From: Fibrobacter sp.
GTDB taxonomy: Bacteria > Fibrobacterota > Fibrobacteria > Fibrobacterales > Fibrobacteraceae
DNA: 64,000 nucleotides
Assembly (NCBI GenBank): GCA_024398835.1
Contig: JAKSIK010000011.1
Span: 23,092-87,091, forward strand
Reading direction: 5' to 3'
In this document: positions 52,776 to 61,604 of the stretch, in pieces
How positions within the stretch are numbered: the first letter of the stretch is position 1
Layout of the letters: every line of letters starts with the position of its first letter
Position numbers and translations under genes: made by a program
The notes under the pieces: generated by a model
Databases searched by the model: none
What the model was told of the DNA's origin: nothing
Seen by the model: the letters and a program-made list of their open reading frames with translations, nothing else

Positions 52776-53612
52776 ATGATAGAATCCATTATCCTCGGCC
52801 TGTTGCAGGGTCTCGCAGAATTCCTTCCCATTTCCAGTTCCGGCCACCTGGTCATCGGCAAGTCCCTCCTCGGCATGAGCGAAGCGGGCATGTTCTTCGA
52901 CATCATGCTCCATGCGGGAACCCTCCTCTCCATTTTCGTCGTGTTCCGCAAAAAGATTATCGACATCATCGTGGGTTGCCTCCGCCGCGACAAGGTGCAA
53001 CTCAAGGAAGCGGGCTACATTATCCTCGCGAGCATCCCCACCGCCCTCATCGGCCTTGGCTTCAAGGACGCCCTCGAAAGCCTTTTTGTGAACCCGCGCG
53101 CCGTGTGCGTCGCCGAACTTTTCACGGGCGTATTACTGTTCACGAGCCAGTGGGGCAAAACCGGCGCCAAGCACCCTGAAAATGACGGCGTAAAAATGAA
53201 CTGGTGTCGCGCCCTAGTCGTGGGTACCATGCAAGGCGTCGCCTGCATTCCAGGCATCAGCCGCAGCGGTTCCACCATCAGCGCCATGCTCTTTTTGGGC
53301 GTAAACCGCAAGTACGCGGGCGAATTCAGCTTCCTCATGAGCATCCCCGCCGTAGGTGGCGCAGCCCTCCTCGACGTAATCAAGTGGTTCAAATGCCAAA
53401 GCCCAACCTACGTGGCAGAAAGCCTGGAACACACACAAAAATGCGCCGACGCAGGTAGTTTCACGCCCGAACTTCTCGTAGGCATGCTTGTCTCCTTTGT
53501 CTTTGGCATCGTAGCCCTCAAGTGGCTCATGAACTTTGTGCAGAAGGGCAAGTTCCAATATTTCGCCTGGTACGTGTGGGCCGTGGGCTTCCTCGGGCTC
53601 ATCTTTATCTAA
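52776..53612 (+). CDS. uppP: Undecaprenyl-diphosphatase
   Basis: 278 residues from the ATG at 52776. BacA/UppP family: LGLLQGLAEFLPISSSGHLVIG near residues 7-28 and the second motif GISRSGSTISAMLFLG near 165-180, with about eight membrane segments. It recycles undecaprenyl diphosphate to the phosphate for murein and other envelope polymers. An in-frame upstream ATG at 52743 is rejected because it lies before the -10 element. The end overlaps the convergent gene by 4 bp. Confidence 0.94.
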   Translation: MIESIILGLLQGLAEFLPISSSGHLVIGKSLLGMSEAGMFFDIMLHAGTLLSIFVVFRKKIIDIIVGCLRRDKVQLKEAGYIILASIPTALIGLGFKDALESLFVNPRAVCVAELFTGVLLFTSQWGKTGAKHPENDGVKMNWCRALVVGTMQGVACIPGISRSGSTISAMLFLGVNRKYAGEFSFLMSIPAVGGAALLDVIKWFKCQSPTYVAESLEHTQKCADAGSFTPELLVGMLVSFVFGIVALKWLMNFVQKGKFQYFAWYVWAVGFLGLIFI

Positions 53613-54412
53613 CGATAAAGCGCACCAAGACTAGCGATTACATATCCCAATTTTCGCAAATCGCTGTACGTCTCGTACAGCACCGATAGCGGAATATCGT
53701 CCGAAGCAATGAACACTACGTTGTCTTTATCCTGCTTGTTCGCAAGGCTTTTTCGGGAATGGATTTCCTTCAAAGCCTCAAGCATGGATTCCCTATTTTC
53801 GTAGCGATAACTTTTTTCGCCACCAACAATTCCCAACTCGTTTAGGCGAATCACATAATCATAATTTTGTCCCGAGCCACCGTTTATCGTTAGCGAAAGT
53901 TTCATAAAGTTCTCGGCACAATTTTGTTCCCGCTTTTTTAGCCCCACTTCATCAAGGGGCAGCTCCTTCGCCATGGAACCCAGCACACCCTTCCCTTGCA
54001 AGGACTGTCTGAGTCTGACAAGCTGCATATTACAGGTATCGAGCCTTCCCGCTAACGATATGTCTAAAGGATCGTCGTAGTGTTCCCCGATAGCCACCTG
54101 GATTTCATCCGCATGAGAGACCTCCGAAAGCAGACTATAAAACTGCCCGTAGTTGAGTTTCTCGTCAAAATGGATATGGAAAACAAGTGGTTCGGTTTGC
54201 ATCACATTGGGGGGCCGATATTGCTCCATTTTCTCCCTAAAGGGAACAACTCCGCCAATCTCCTCCCCATTCAGAAACAGCCCCTCGTGGGTTGCATTCA
54301 GCACATAATTGTGGTCCGGAGTCATGAACTTTTCCTTCTCGTTACAACCAGCGAGAATCAGGAGAAGCACCGTCAAAGCAAAACGAAAAAGAATGTTGCA
54401 AAAGTTCATCAT
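53609..54412 (-). CDS. Lipoprotein with ExbD/TolR-like C-terminus
   Basis: About 267 residues from the ATG at 54412 (54427 or 54409 possible). Hydrophobic N-terminus with lipobox (LTVLLLILAGC). The last 50 residues (DNVVFIASDDIPLSVLYETYSDLRKLGYVIASLG) read like the periplasmic domain of ExbD/TolR, and a related half may lie earlier (PLVFHIHFDEKLNYGQFYSLLSEVS). ExbD normally has a membrane helix instead of a lipid anchor, so this would be a soluble relative tethered to the envelope. No ExbB or TonB gene is adjacent. TATATAAT lies immediately upstream. Confidence 0.65.
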   Translation of the reverse strand: MMNFCNILFRFALTVLLLILAGCNEKEKFMTPDHNYVLNATHEGLFLNGEEIGGVVPFREKMEQYRPPNVMQTEPLVFHIHFDEKLNYGQFYSLLSEVSHADEIQVAIGEHYDDPLDISLAGRLDTCNMQLVRLRQSLQGKGVLGSMAKELPLDEVGLKKREQNCAENFMKLSLTINGGSGQNYDYVIRLNELGIVGGEKSYRYENRESMLEALKEIHSRKSLANKQDKDNVVFIASDDIPLSVLYETYSDLRKLGYVIASLGALYR

Positions 54413-54505
54413 CACATTATATAGCAATGATTTTGAAGTTGGCTTACGCCAAGCCTAATTTGAAGGCGCTAAAGCGCCCACGTTCAAGCTCGGTCGTGCG
54501 GGGCT

Positions 54506-55534
54506 TTAGTCCTTGAGACAACGTACGGAAAACGCGTAGTTCTTATCGTCGTCGTCCAGGCCGGCATACTCGTAGCTGCAGTACAAATTCATGCCGTAGG
54601 CGCGGTTGCTACCGTCCTCGCTAGCAGACCAGAAGAAGGCGATGTAGCCGGCATAGCTGAAACTGCCATTGTAGTACCTGTCGCCTGCAGGGAGCGCGGA
54701 GAAGCCGTAGGAATCGTCATTTGAAATCCCATCCTCTTGTGTCCATAGATCAGAGTCAGCCTTCAAATTTTTACCAGCAACGTCAGTTCCGCCAACTGCC
54801 GTGATTAGCGCATTCCATTCATCTTTGCTTGGCAAGTGCCAGCCTTCGGGGCAGATGCCGCGCACTGTTCCACTCGGGTCGCACTTGGCGCCGTATCCGC
54901 AACCCTTGCCATCGTTACTGAATGCTGCCACGGAGTCCATCGCAGCAGCCCAAGTGTACAGACGACCATACACAGAGCAATCACCCTCTGCCTTGTCGCT
55001 TCCACCACCGCACCAGCTCTGCTCGTCTGGTTTCACGGAGTAGTTCAAATTCTCGGCCATCCACACCTGGTCACCGATTTTCACGGTCTTGTAAATCTTG
55101 CCATCACGTTTATCCTGAATGAACGGGCCCTTCATGCTTTCCAGCCATTCCGCCTCGGTTCCTTCAAAGCCGTTTTCCTTAGCGATTTCATAAGCACTCT
55201 TTCCTGCCTCACCATTATCACCATTTTTGCCGTCCTTGCCATCGGCACCCTTCGCACCTTTAACGCCGTCAGCGCCCTTTTCACCATCCTTGCCGTCGGC
55301 ACCCTTGAGCGTCTGCCAGGATTCACCGTCGCAGATGAACGCTTCAGAGGAATCCATCACAAACAGCATCTCGCCCACATTCGCCGAATCACATTTCTGC
55401 TTCGAGAGTTCTAGACCCGCTTCGAGTACGGCCATACCATCTTGATGGATTTCATTGACTTCGGTAACATCGTCACCGCAAGCGACAAACATAAGCGCAC
55501 AGGCAGCAAACGCCAACAGGGATTTTATATTCAT
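54506..55534 (-). CDS. FISUMP lipoprotein with collagen-like segment
   Basis: 342 residues from the ATG at 55534, with AAAGGAG before it. The lipobox is in LLAFAACALMFVACGDD. After a Cys pair (KCDSANVG...FICDGESW) come about twelve G-x-y triplets (GADGKDGEKGADGVKGAKG and on), a collagen-like rod, then EIAKENGFEGTEAEWLESMKG and the FISUMP domain: YKTVKIGDQVWMAENLNYS, CPEGWHLPSKDEW, FSALPAGDRY and the terminal FSVRCLKD. The rod probably holds the domain away from the membrane. Biochemical role unknown. Confidence 0.9.
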   Translation of the reverse strand: MNIKSLLAFAACALMFVACGDDVTEVNEIHQDGMAVLEAGLELSKQKCDSANVGEMLFVMDSSEAFICDGESWQTLKGADGKDGEKGADGVKGAKGADGKDGKNGDNGEAGKSAYEIAKENGFEGTEAEWLESMKGPFIQDKRDGKIYKTVKIGDQVWMAENLNYSVKPDEQSWCGGGSDKAEGDCSVYGRLYTWAAAMDSVAAFSNDGKGCGYGAKCDPSGTVRGICPEGWHLPSKDEWNALITAVGGTDVAGKNLKADSDLWTQEDGISNDDSYGFSALPAGDRYYNGSFSYAGYIAFFWSASEDGSNRAYGMNLYCSYEYAGLDDDDKNYAFSVRCLKD

Positions 55535-55556
55535 AAGAAGTTCTCCTTTCTTGATA

Positions 55557-55562
55557 AATATA
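55557..55562 (-). promoter_or_regulatory. -10 element of collagen-like FISUMP gene
   Basis: TATATT on the minus strand, about 22 nt before the start codon, with AAAGGAG in the short leader. Another case of the common -10 hexamer, here with a conventional ribosome site. Confidence 0.5.
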
Positions 55563-55681
55563 GGATGCTTTGGCATGGAACTTGCTTCATTTCCATTGAA
55601 AACAAAACAAACCGTCTGTTTGTTTCATTTTGAAACATTTTAGCCGTTTTTATTTGAAATTTGAACAAAAAGGACAAAATT

Positions 55682-57568
55682 ATGGCAACAGAAAAGATGG
55701 AATTCCAAACTGAAGTTCGCGACATGCTGAACCTCATGATCAATTCCCTTTACAGCAACAAAGAAATTTTCCTCCGCGAACTCGTCTCGAACGCCGCGGA
55801 CGCACTCGACAAGCGCCGCTTCCTTTCGCTTTCCGACGCAAGCCTCTTGCCGGTAGGCACGCAACTCCGCATCGACATCGAAGTAAACAAAGACCAGAAG
55901 CGCTTGACCGTGACCGATAACGGTATCGGCATGAACAAGGAAGACCTCATCAACTGCCTCGGCACCATCGCCCGCTCCGGCACCAAAAACTTCATCAAGA
56001 ACCTCAAGGATTCCGACAAGGCGAGCGTCGATCTCATCGGCCAGTTCGGTGTTGGTTTCTACTCCATCTTCATGGTTGCGAAGAAAGTCGAAGTCTTGAC
56101 TCTCAAAGCCGGCGATACGCAGGGCTACCTCTGGAGCAGCGAAGGCACTGGCGAATTTGAAATTTCCGAAGCCCCGCGCGACGAAGTGGGCACCAAGATT
56201 ACTTTGTACCTGAAGGACGACGAAGACGCCGAAGACTTCACGAGCGAATGGAAAATCAAGGACATCGTCAAGAAGTACAGCGGCTTCGTGAACTACGGCA
56301 TTTTCTTCCACCCGGAAGCCACGAAGAACGACAAGGGCGAACTCGAAGTCAAGCCCGAAGAAAAGTTGAACGACAAGGTGGCTCTCTGGCGTCAGAGCGA
56401 AAAGGAAGTCAAGGAAGAAGAATACAAGGAATTCTACAACGTCATCTGCCACGACGGCGACGAACCGCTCACTTGGACCCACAGCCACGCCGAAGGTTCC
56501 CAGGAATTCTGGAGCCTCGTGTACATTCCTTCCAAGGCTCCGTACAACATTTGGCAGAACGACTCCCTCAAGGGCCTCAAGCTCTACGTGAAGAAGGTCT
56601 TCATCATGGACGACTGCAAGGAACTCCTGCCGCCGTGGCTGCGCTTTGTGCGCGGCGTGGTGGATTCCGAAGACTTGCCGCTAAACGTGAGCCGCGAAAT
56701 CCTGCAGAGCAACAAGATTATCACGAACATCCGCAAGCACGTGATCAAGAAGGTGCTCGATTCACTCCAGAGCATGGCCGACAAGGATGCCGCCAAGTAC
56801 AACGCCTGGTGGCGCGAACTCGGCATGATCTTGAAGGAAGGCTTCTACATGAACTGGGAACATCTTGACGAACTCAAGAAGCTCCTCCGCTTCGAAAGTA
56901 CGAAGACCGAAGGCGACGCCCTCGTGAGCCTCGACGAATACGTGAAGCGCATGCCGGAAAGCCAGAAGGAAATCTACTACCTCGTTGGCGACAAGAACGC
57001 CGTGAAATCAAACCCGATGCTCGAAGCCTTCAAGGCGAAGGGCTACGAAGTCCTCCTCATGAGCGACGGCATCGACGAATTCATGATGACAAGCCTCCTC
57101 GAATTCGAAGGCAAGAAGTTCCACGACATCAGCAAGGGCGATGTGGACTTCGAAAAGACCGACGACGAAAAGAAGGCCGAAGAAGCCAACAAGGGCCTGT
57201 TCAAGGGTCTCTGCGAAAACCTCCAGAAGATTCTGGACGAAGACATTTCCGAAGTGCGCGTCTCCAGCCGCCTCAAGGACAGCCCGTGCTGCCTCGTGAC
57301 AAGCGAAGACGCCATGAGCGCCCAGATGGAACGCATGATGAAGGCCATGGGCCAGAAGAACTTCCAGAAGTCTAAGCGCATCTTGGAAATCAACCCGACG
57401 CACCCGATTTGCGAAATGCTGAAGGCGAAGGCCGAAGCGAAGGAAGACCTGGGCGATTGGCCGAAGGCCCTCTACGGCCAGGCGCTGCTCGCCGAAGGAA
57501 GCCCGCTCCCGAATCCGGCGGAATACGTTTCTGCAATCACGAAGCTCCTGACCGCCGCAGCAAAATAG
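55682..57568 (+). CDS. htpG: Hsp90 chaperone HtpG
   Basis: 628 residues from the ATG at 55682 with AAAAGGAC upstream. N-terminal GHKL ATPase: LNLMINSLYSNKEIFLRELVSNAADA, VTDNGIGMNKEDL, GTIARSGTKNF and GQFGVGFYSIFMVA. The middle domain carries WTHSHAEGSQEFWSL and LPPWLRFVRGVVDSEDLPLNVSRE; the C-terminal dimerisation domain ends near KLLTAAAK. It folds and protects cytoplasmic client proteins. Codon use is strongly biased to AAG, GAC and CTC, as expected of a highly expressed gene. Confidence 0.97.
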   Translation: MATEKMEFQTEVRDMLNLMINSLYSNKEIFLRELVSNAADALDKRRFLSLSDASLLPVGTQLRIDIEVNKDQKRLTVTDNGIGMNKEDLINCLGTIARSGTKNFIKNLKDSDKASVDLIGQFGVGFYSIFMVAKKVEVLTLKAGDTQGYLWSSEGTGEFEISEAPRDEVGTKITLYLKDDEDAEDFTSEWKIKDIVKKYSGFVNYGIFFHPEATKNDKGELEVKPEEKLNDKVALWRQSEKEVKEEEYKEFYNVICHDGDEPLTWTHSHAEGSQEFWSLVYIPSKAPYNIWQNDSLKGLKLYVKKVFIMDDCKELLPPWLRFVRGVVDSEDLPLNVSREILQSNKIITNIRKHVIKKVLDSLQSMADKDAAKYNAWWRELGMILKEGFYMNWEHLDELKKLLRFESTKTEGDALVSLDEYVKRMPESQKEIYYLVGDKNAVKSNPMLEAFKAKGYEVLLMSDGIDEFMMTSLLEFEGKKFHDISKGDVDFEKTDDEKKAEEANKGLFKGLCENLQKILDEDISEVRVSSRLKDSPCCLVTSEDAMSAQMERMMKAMGQKNFQKSKRILEINPTHPICEMLKAKAEAKEDLGDWPKALYGQALLAEGSPLPNPAEYVSAITKLLTAAAK

Positions 57569-57697
57569 CATACTTACCGGAGAATGAACATCTATATGCC
57601 GCAGATGTAAATCGCTAAGAAAACAATCCGCAGCGACCAACGGGAGCGAGGCCCTTGTTTTCGGGCGATTTGACATCAAGGCATCCACAAGGAATTT

Positions 57698-58321
57698 ATG
57701 CCGCAGATGAAGCATCTATTTGTTATCGCCACAGGAAGCGCAGGCAAAATTCGTGATTTTGCCCACATTCTTGGCACCGAAAAGTACGAGTTCAAGACCC
57801 TAAAGGACATCGCCTTCGATGAGGAAATCATTGAAGATGGCAGCACTTTTGCAGAAAACGCCATCATCAAATCCAGCACTGTAGCCAAGTGGCTCCAGAA
57901 GAAAGGTGTCACCGCCACCGTTCTCGCCGACGACTCTGGATTGGAGGTTTTCGCCCTCAATGGCGAGCCGGGAATCTACAGCGCCCGCTATTCTGGCAGG
58001 CATGGCGCCGACGAAGACAACAACACCCTCCTGATGAAGAATCTCCAGGGCGTCACCGATAGAAGGGCCCGCTATTTCTGCGCCCTCTCCTATCAAGAAG
58101 TTTCGCCTGAGGGAATCACTGACCCGAAAATCTTCGAAGGAGAATGCCGCGGAGCCATCAATCATGGGCCCGTAGGCGACATGGGCTTTGGCTACGACCC
58201 GCTTTTTGTTCCCGATGGAGAAACCCGCACTTTCGCCCAGATGGAACTGGAAGAGAAGAAGAAAATCAGCCACCGCGGAAACGCCATCCGCGCGCTGCTT
58301 CATTCCGGGCTGTTGAAGTAA
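57698..58321 (+). CDS. rdgB: XTP/dITP pyrophosphatase
   Basis: 207 residues. RdgB/HAM1 removes non-canonical purine nucleotides (ITP, dITP, XTP). Motifs: FVIATGSAGKIRDFAHIL, DGSTFAENAIIKS, VLADDSGLEVFALNGEPGIYSARY and GFGYDPLFVPDG followed by SHRGNAIRAL. Start ATG at 57698 has AAGGAA upstream; a second ATG 12 bp later is possible. A short repeat, ATGCCGCAGATG, occurs both at this start and near 57597 in the 129-bp gap after htpG. Confidence 0.94.
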   Translation: MPQMKHLFVIATGSAGKIRDFAHILGTEKYEFKTLKDIAFDEEIIEDGSTFAENAIIKSSTVAKWLQKKGVTATVLADDSGLEVFALNGEPGIYSARYSGRHGADEDNNTLLMKNLQGVTDRRARYFCALSYQEVSPEGITDPKIFEGECRGAINHGPVGDMGFGYDPLFVPDGETRTFAQMELEEKKKISHRGNAIRALLHSGLLK

Positions 58322-58330
58322 TGCTTTTTA

Positions 58331-58362
58331 GATTGCTTCGGCCCATGGGCCTCGCAATGACG
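58331..58362. repeat. REP-like palindromic element
   Basis: GATTGC, then a hairpin (GGCCCATGGGCC), then GCAATGACG. A related copy with a different stem lies at 63838-63868. It is placed just after rdgB, between convergent genes. Confidence 0.65.
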
Positions 58363-58405
58363 TATAAGACAAAAACCTTTTGAATTCATCCTTCAAATGT
58401 TGATA

Positions 58406-59125
58406 TTACAGAGGGAACAGCGGATAGTGTTCCTTAGTATAAGCCCGAGTGTAGGCATTGAAATGCCACCACTCGCTACCCAGCGGGACCCATCCCGCTT
58501 TTTTCATAATGGCTCGCAGCTTGTTGCGGTTGTCCACCTGCTGTTGCGTCAAGCGTTCGCACATAAGAGCAGCTGCTTCCCCATCCGCACCCGCGCACTT
58601 CTCGAAGGAATCAAAATCCGTCCCCATGTCCAGCAATGCGCCGGTGCTATCCGTGATGCTTAAATCCAGCGCCAAGCCGTAATTGTGAAGACCGCCCGTT
58701 TTTCCGGAGGAGACAAAATTCGTGTAGGGTGTACCAGCCACCGTCGCCTTCAGTGCCGCCTGCGCATACATGGGGCGGGCCGCATCAAAAACCACCAGCT
58801 CCGAGCCAGGCATTTCCTTCTCCATAATCTTGAGCGTTTTCTTCAACTTCGGCAGAGCATCCCGATGAATAAACGCCCGCTGTATTCCGCAGTAGAGGTC
58901 ATGCCCTGTCACATTATTGAAGGTGGCATACCGCAAGTCCATGCGGATACCCTCCATGTGGGTAATTTCCACAAGATTAGAATCCTCTGAAGCATACTCA
59001 ATCCAATCCCTAGCAGCAGTGCAATAACGCAAAGGCTTTTCAGGCTTCGGTGGAACAAAAGCCTCGTCTGCCCCCTGAGCCCACGTCACAACCACCGCAA
59101 AAATTACAAACAAACTAATCCGCAT
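58406..59125 (-). CDS. D-Ala-D-Ala dipeptidase, VanX type (M15)
   Basis: 239 residues from the ATG at 59125 (an ATG 12 bp upstream is the alternative). A signal sequence (ISLFVIFAVVVTWAQG) sends it out of the cytoplasm. M15D zinc peptidase marks: MRMDLRYAT-like IRMDLRYATFNNVTG, VVFDAARP, SSGKTGGLHNYGLALDLSI (the H and D ligands) and SEWWHFNA (Glu and His). Members cleave D-Ala-D-Ala. Being exported, it more likely recycles peptidoglycan peptides than gives vancomycin resistance. Confidence 0.85.
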   Translation of the reverse strand: MRISLFVIFAVVVTWAQGADEAFVPPKPEKPLRYCTAARDWIEYASEDSNLVEITHMEGIRMDLRYATFNNVTGHDLYCGIQRAFIHRDALPKLKKTLKIMEKEMPGSELVVFDAARPMYAQAALKATVAGTPYTNFVSSGKTGGLHNYGLALDLSITDSTGALLDMGTDFDSFEKCAGADGEAAALMCERLTQQQVDNRNKLRAIMKKAGWVPLGSEWWHFNAYTRAYTKEHYPLFPL

Positions 59126-59127
59126 TC

Positions 59128-59237
59128 TACAATTCAAAATTCAAAAAAATGCTAGATTCTTCACTTTGTTCAGGATGACACTTGAGGTAATGTCTTCGCC
59201 TCGACAAAATTCTGCATTCCGCATTCTGCATTCATCA
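59128..59237. repeat. Intergenic repeat cluster (TGCATTC type)
   Basis: Short AATT-rich repeats, an AGATTCTTCACTTTGTTCAG element of REP type, and then ATTCTGCATTCCGCATTCTG running to the TonB-receptor stop. It matches copies near 17816 and 63722. Confidence 0.6.
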
Positions 59238-61604
59238 TTAAATTCCTAGTTGCACTTCTACACCGAATTGCAGGTACAGCCCCATGCCCTTGGCAATGAA
59301 GGGAACCAGGTCGTATCCATTGGTGGAATTGGCATCATTATCCTGCGTCACCCAGGAGCGTTCGCGGGCGTTTTCAGAGCCAAGGAAGCGGAGCGCATCC
59401 ACATCCAACTTTGCAAAGATGTTATCCAGTTCCAAGTAGAAGCGGGCATTCTTGAAATACTTCTTGCCGTGCAAATCCAGATTCACGCGGACATCGGTGC
59501 GGTACAAATCCGTAAACTCGTTCAAGTCACGCAGGCGACGAGTTCCATTCTTGCGAACCACCTTGCCGTTTTCATCGGCCGTTGCCGTAGATCCCTTTAT
59601 CTGGTAATAATACAAAGGTCTGTGCCATGCGGCGTGGTGCGTCAGAATCACGGAGACCATGGAATCCTTCCGCGGATAATAGCGGAAGTGTGAAATCATG
59701 TCCAAGCGGGAATTGGCCTCCCAAGGGAGCGAGCCCTCCCCCGTCAACTCATATTCACCATACACGCTGCTCACATTACTGGACATGGAAAAGTGATGCG
59801 ATGTTTTCCACTCCACCTTTGCCCCAGTTCCCAAAACCCAGGCGTAATCGATGTCCGTCAAATCCTTGTACTGGGCATAGGCCTTCGGCATGGGGAGCAG
59901 AGGATCTTCGTAGAATCGTCCAAAACCACTAGCCTGCGCATCCAAATATTTGGAGCGGTAGCCTAAGCCAAGTTTTGCAGACGTTCCCGTTTCCAGGCGA
60001 CCCGTCAAATCCCCATCATCATAAAGAGGCTTCCAGTCGCTACGATAGGCGGCACTACCAAACAGGCGCCAGTATGCAGAATCGTTCTGAGATAGATTCA
60101 ACTCCCCATCCAAAGAAGCTGTAGGCGCCGCTTCATGATCCATAGCATCCGCCACGCCACCTACCGAGAGGATCGCTTCCGAGTAGTCCTGCTTCCAGTC
60201 AAAACGGCCCGTACCCGAAAGTACGCCCGTGGAATAATCGTCCGAAATTGCGCCACCGCCTTCAGGGAAGTCCCGCTCCACGATGTGATGTTCGTAGAGC
60301 AATGCGCCGCTCAGATTAGAGCCCAAGATATTCCCCTTGAAGTTCTTGTCCAATCCGCCAGAAATCGTGGAATGAGTGTAATCGTATGCATCGATGAAGG
60401 AGGCTCCCGACTTTGTATTTGCGGTTTGGCGGAAACCCGTCGTATCGCGCAGAGTATCGCCCAGATGCTCCCGCACAAAACCTGCATGAGCGCTAGTGCC
60501 GAACTTGCTTGCATATTCCGCACCCACCACCAAATAGGTCTGCTCACCTTCAATGATGTGGATGGGCTTCACCTTATCATAAGCCGTAGAAGTGTCCTGC
60601 TTGATGGTATATTCATCGGAACTGTACAACGTGCGCAAAGCCCAGGTGTTGCCCATGGAATCAGAACCATTCAACTGGGCATAGATATCATAAGCGGAAA
60701 GTTCAAAGGGATCGGAAGAGGCTACCCGGCAATCATCCTCGCAGTCGCCATCCCGCTTGCGAAATTCCGTAAAGAACTTCTCGCCCAAATTCTTCAACAT
60801 TTCATCGTCCAAGCGGCGGAAGGCAAAGCGGAAGCTATCCCAGATGAAGAAGGGCGCATCCAGCACAACCTCTTGCACCGTAAGGCCAGCCGCACCCTTC
60901 AAGCCCCAATCGCCCTTGGTCTGCTCGGGGATGTACTGGATAGAGGTGGCGAGACCCTGCCCAATAGGGCCCGTGCCGTAATGGTCGTGAACCTCAATGC
61001 CACTCAGAATATGCGGATTTACTACCGAGAGATTTCCCGGGAAGCCCACATCCAGATGGCGCATGTTGGGAATGCGGAGCCGCCCCAGATGGTAAGCCAC
61101 GTCCCCAGCGCGAGAACCTTCGTAATAGAGGGCACTACTGAAATCCTTCTGGCCCGAAATGCCCGGCATCTGGCTCAAGTGTTCCGTCAAATCGAACCGC
61201 ATGCCCGCGGCATCTTCCAGTTTTTCAACCGCGACAGTGCGCTCCGGCTCCCACTTCTCCGGCTCGCCACCACCAACGATGGTGCTGGAACCCAAATTCC
61301 GGAGATTGGAGGAAAGCGTCACCACCATATCCAGCAAGTCCGCAAAATCCTGCAGTTCCACAAACACGCTGTCATAGCCCGTCTTTTTGAAAACGAGAAC
61401 CGCATTGCGGGAATCCACCGTAAGTTCAAAGCGACCTTCCGAAGAAGTCTGCCCCAGCACCTTACCGGAACGGTAGGTGATTTCCACATTGTCCAAAGGC
61501 AAATCGGATTCAGATTCCAGAACTACGCCTACAATAGGCGTAGGCGTCGCAGCAAAGGCAAAGGCGACACACAAAAGAATAGTCCATAAGACTCTGGAAT
61601 TCAT
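59238..61604 (-). CDS. TonB-dependent outer-membrane receptor
   Basis: 788 residues. Signal peptide (ILLCVAFAFAA); carboxypeptidase-regulatory-like fold at about residues 22-95 (IVGVVLESESDLPLDNVEITY, GRFELTVDS); plug domain at about 110-230 (LTEHLSQMPGISGQ, YYEGSRAGDVAYHLGRLRIPN, LSGIEVHDHYGTGPIGQGLATSIQY); then a beta-barrel ending in YLQFGVEVQLGI. Such receptors import siderophores, vitamins or glycans with TonB energy, or act as translocation scaffolds. I see no clear TonB box. No SusD or ABC gene adjoins it, so substrate is open. A GTGA-N6-TCAC palindrome lies 61 bp upstream. Confidence 0.85.
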   Translation of the reverse strand: MNSRVLWTILLCVAFAFAATPTPIVGVVLESESDLPLDNVEITYRSGKVLGQTSSEGRFELTVDSRNAVLVFKKTGYDSVFVELQDFADLLDMVVTLSSNLRNLGSSTIVGGGEPEKWEPERTVAVEKLEDAAGMRFDLTEHLSQMPGISGQKDFSSALYYEGSRAGDVAYHLGRLRIPNMRHLDVGFPGNLSVVNPHILSGIEVHDHYGTGPIGQGLATSIQYIPEQTKGDWGLKGAAGLTVQEVVLDAPFFIWDSFRFAFRRLDDEMLKNLGEKFFTEFRKRDGDCEDDCRVASSDPFELSAYDIYAQLNGSDSMGNTWALRTLYSSDEYTIKQDTSTAYDKVKPIHIIEGEQTYLVVGAEYASKFGTSAHAGFVREHLGDTLRDTTGFRQTANTKSGASFIDAYDYTHSTISGGLDKNFKGNILGSNLSGALLYEHHIVERDFPEGGGAISDDYSTGVLSGTGRFDWKQDYSEAILSVGGVADAMDHEAAPTASLDGELNLSQNDSAYWRLFGSAAYRSDWKPLYDDGDLTGRLETGTSAKLGLGYRSKYLDAQASGFGRFYEDPLLPMPKAYAQYKDLTDIDYAWVLGTGAKVEWKTSHHFSMSSNVSSVYGEYELTGEGSLPWEANSRLDMISHFRYYPRKDSMVSVILTHHAAWHRPLYYYQIKGSTATADENGKVVRKNGTRRLRDLNEFTDLYRTDVRVNLDLHGKKYFKNARFYLELDNIFAKLDVDALRFLGSENARERSWVTQDNDANSTNGYDLVPFIAKGMGLYLQFGVEVQLGI

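Noticed and set aside
58406..59125. Vancomycin-resistance vanX
   Set aside because: The product has a signal peptide and no vanH, vanA, vanR or vanS neighbours, so a recycling role in the envelope is more likely.
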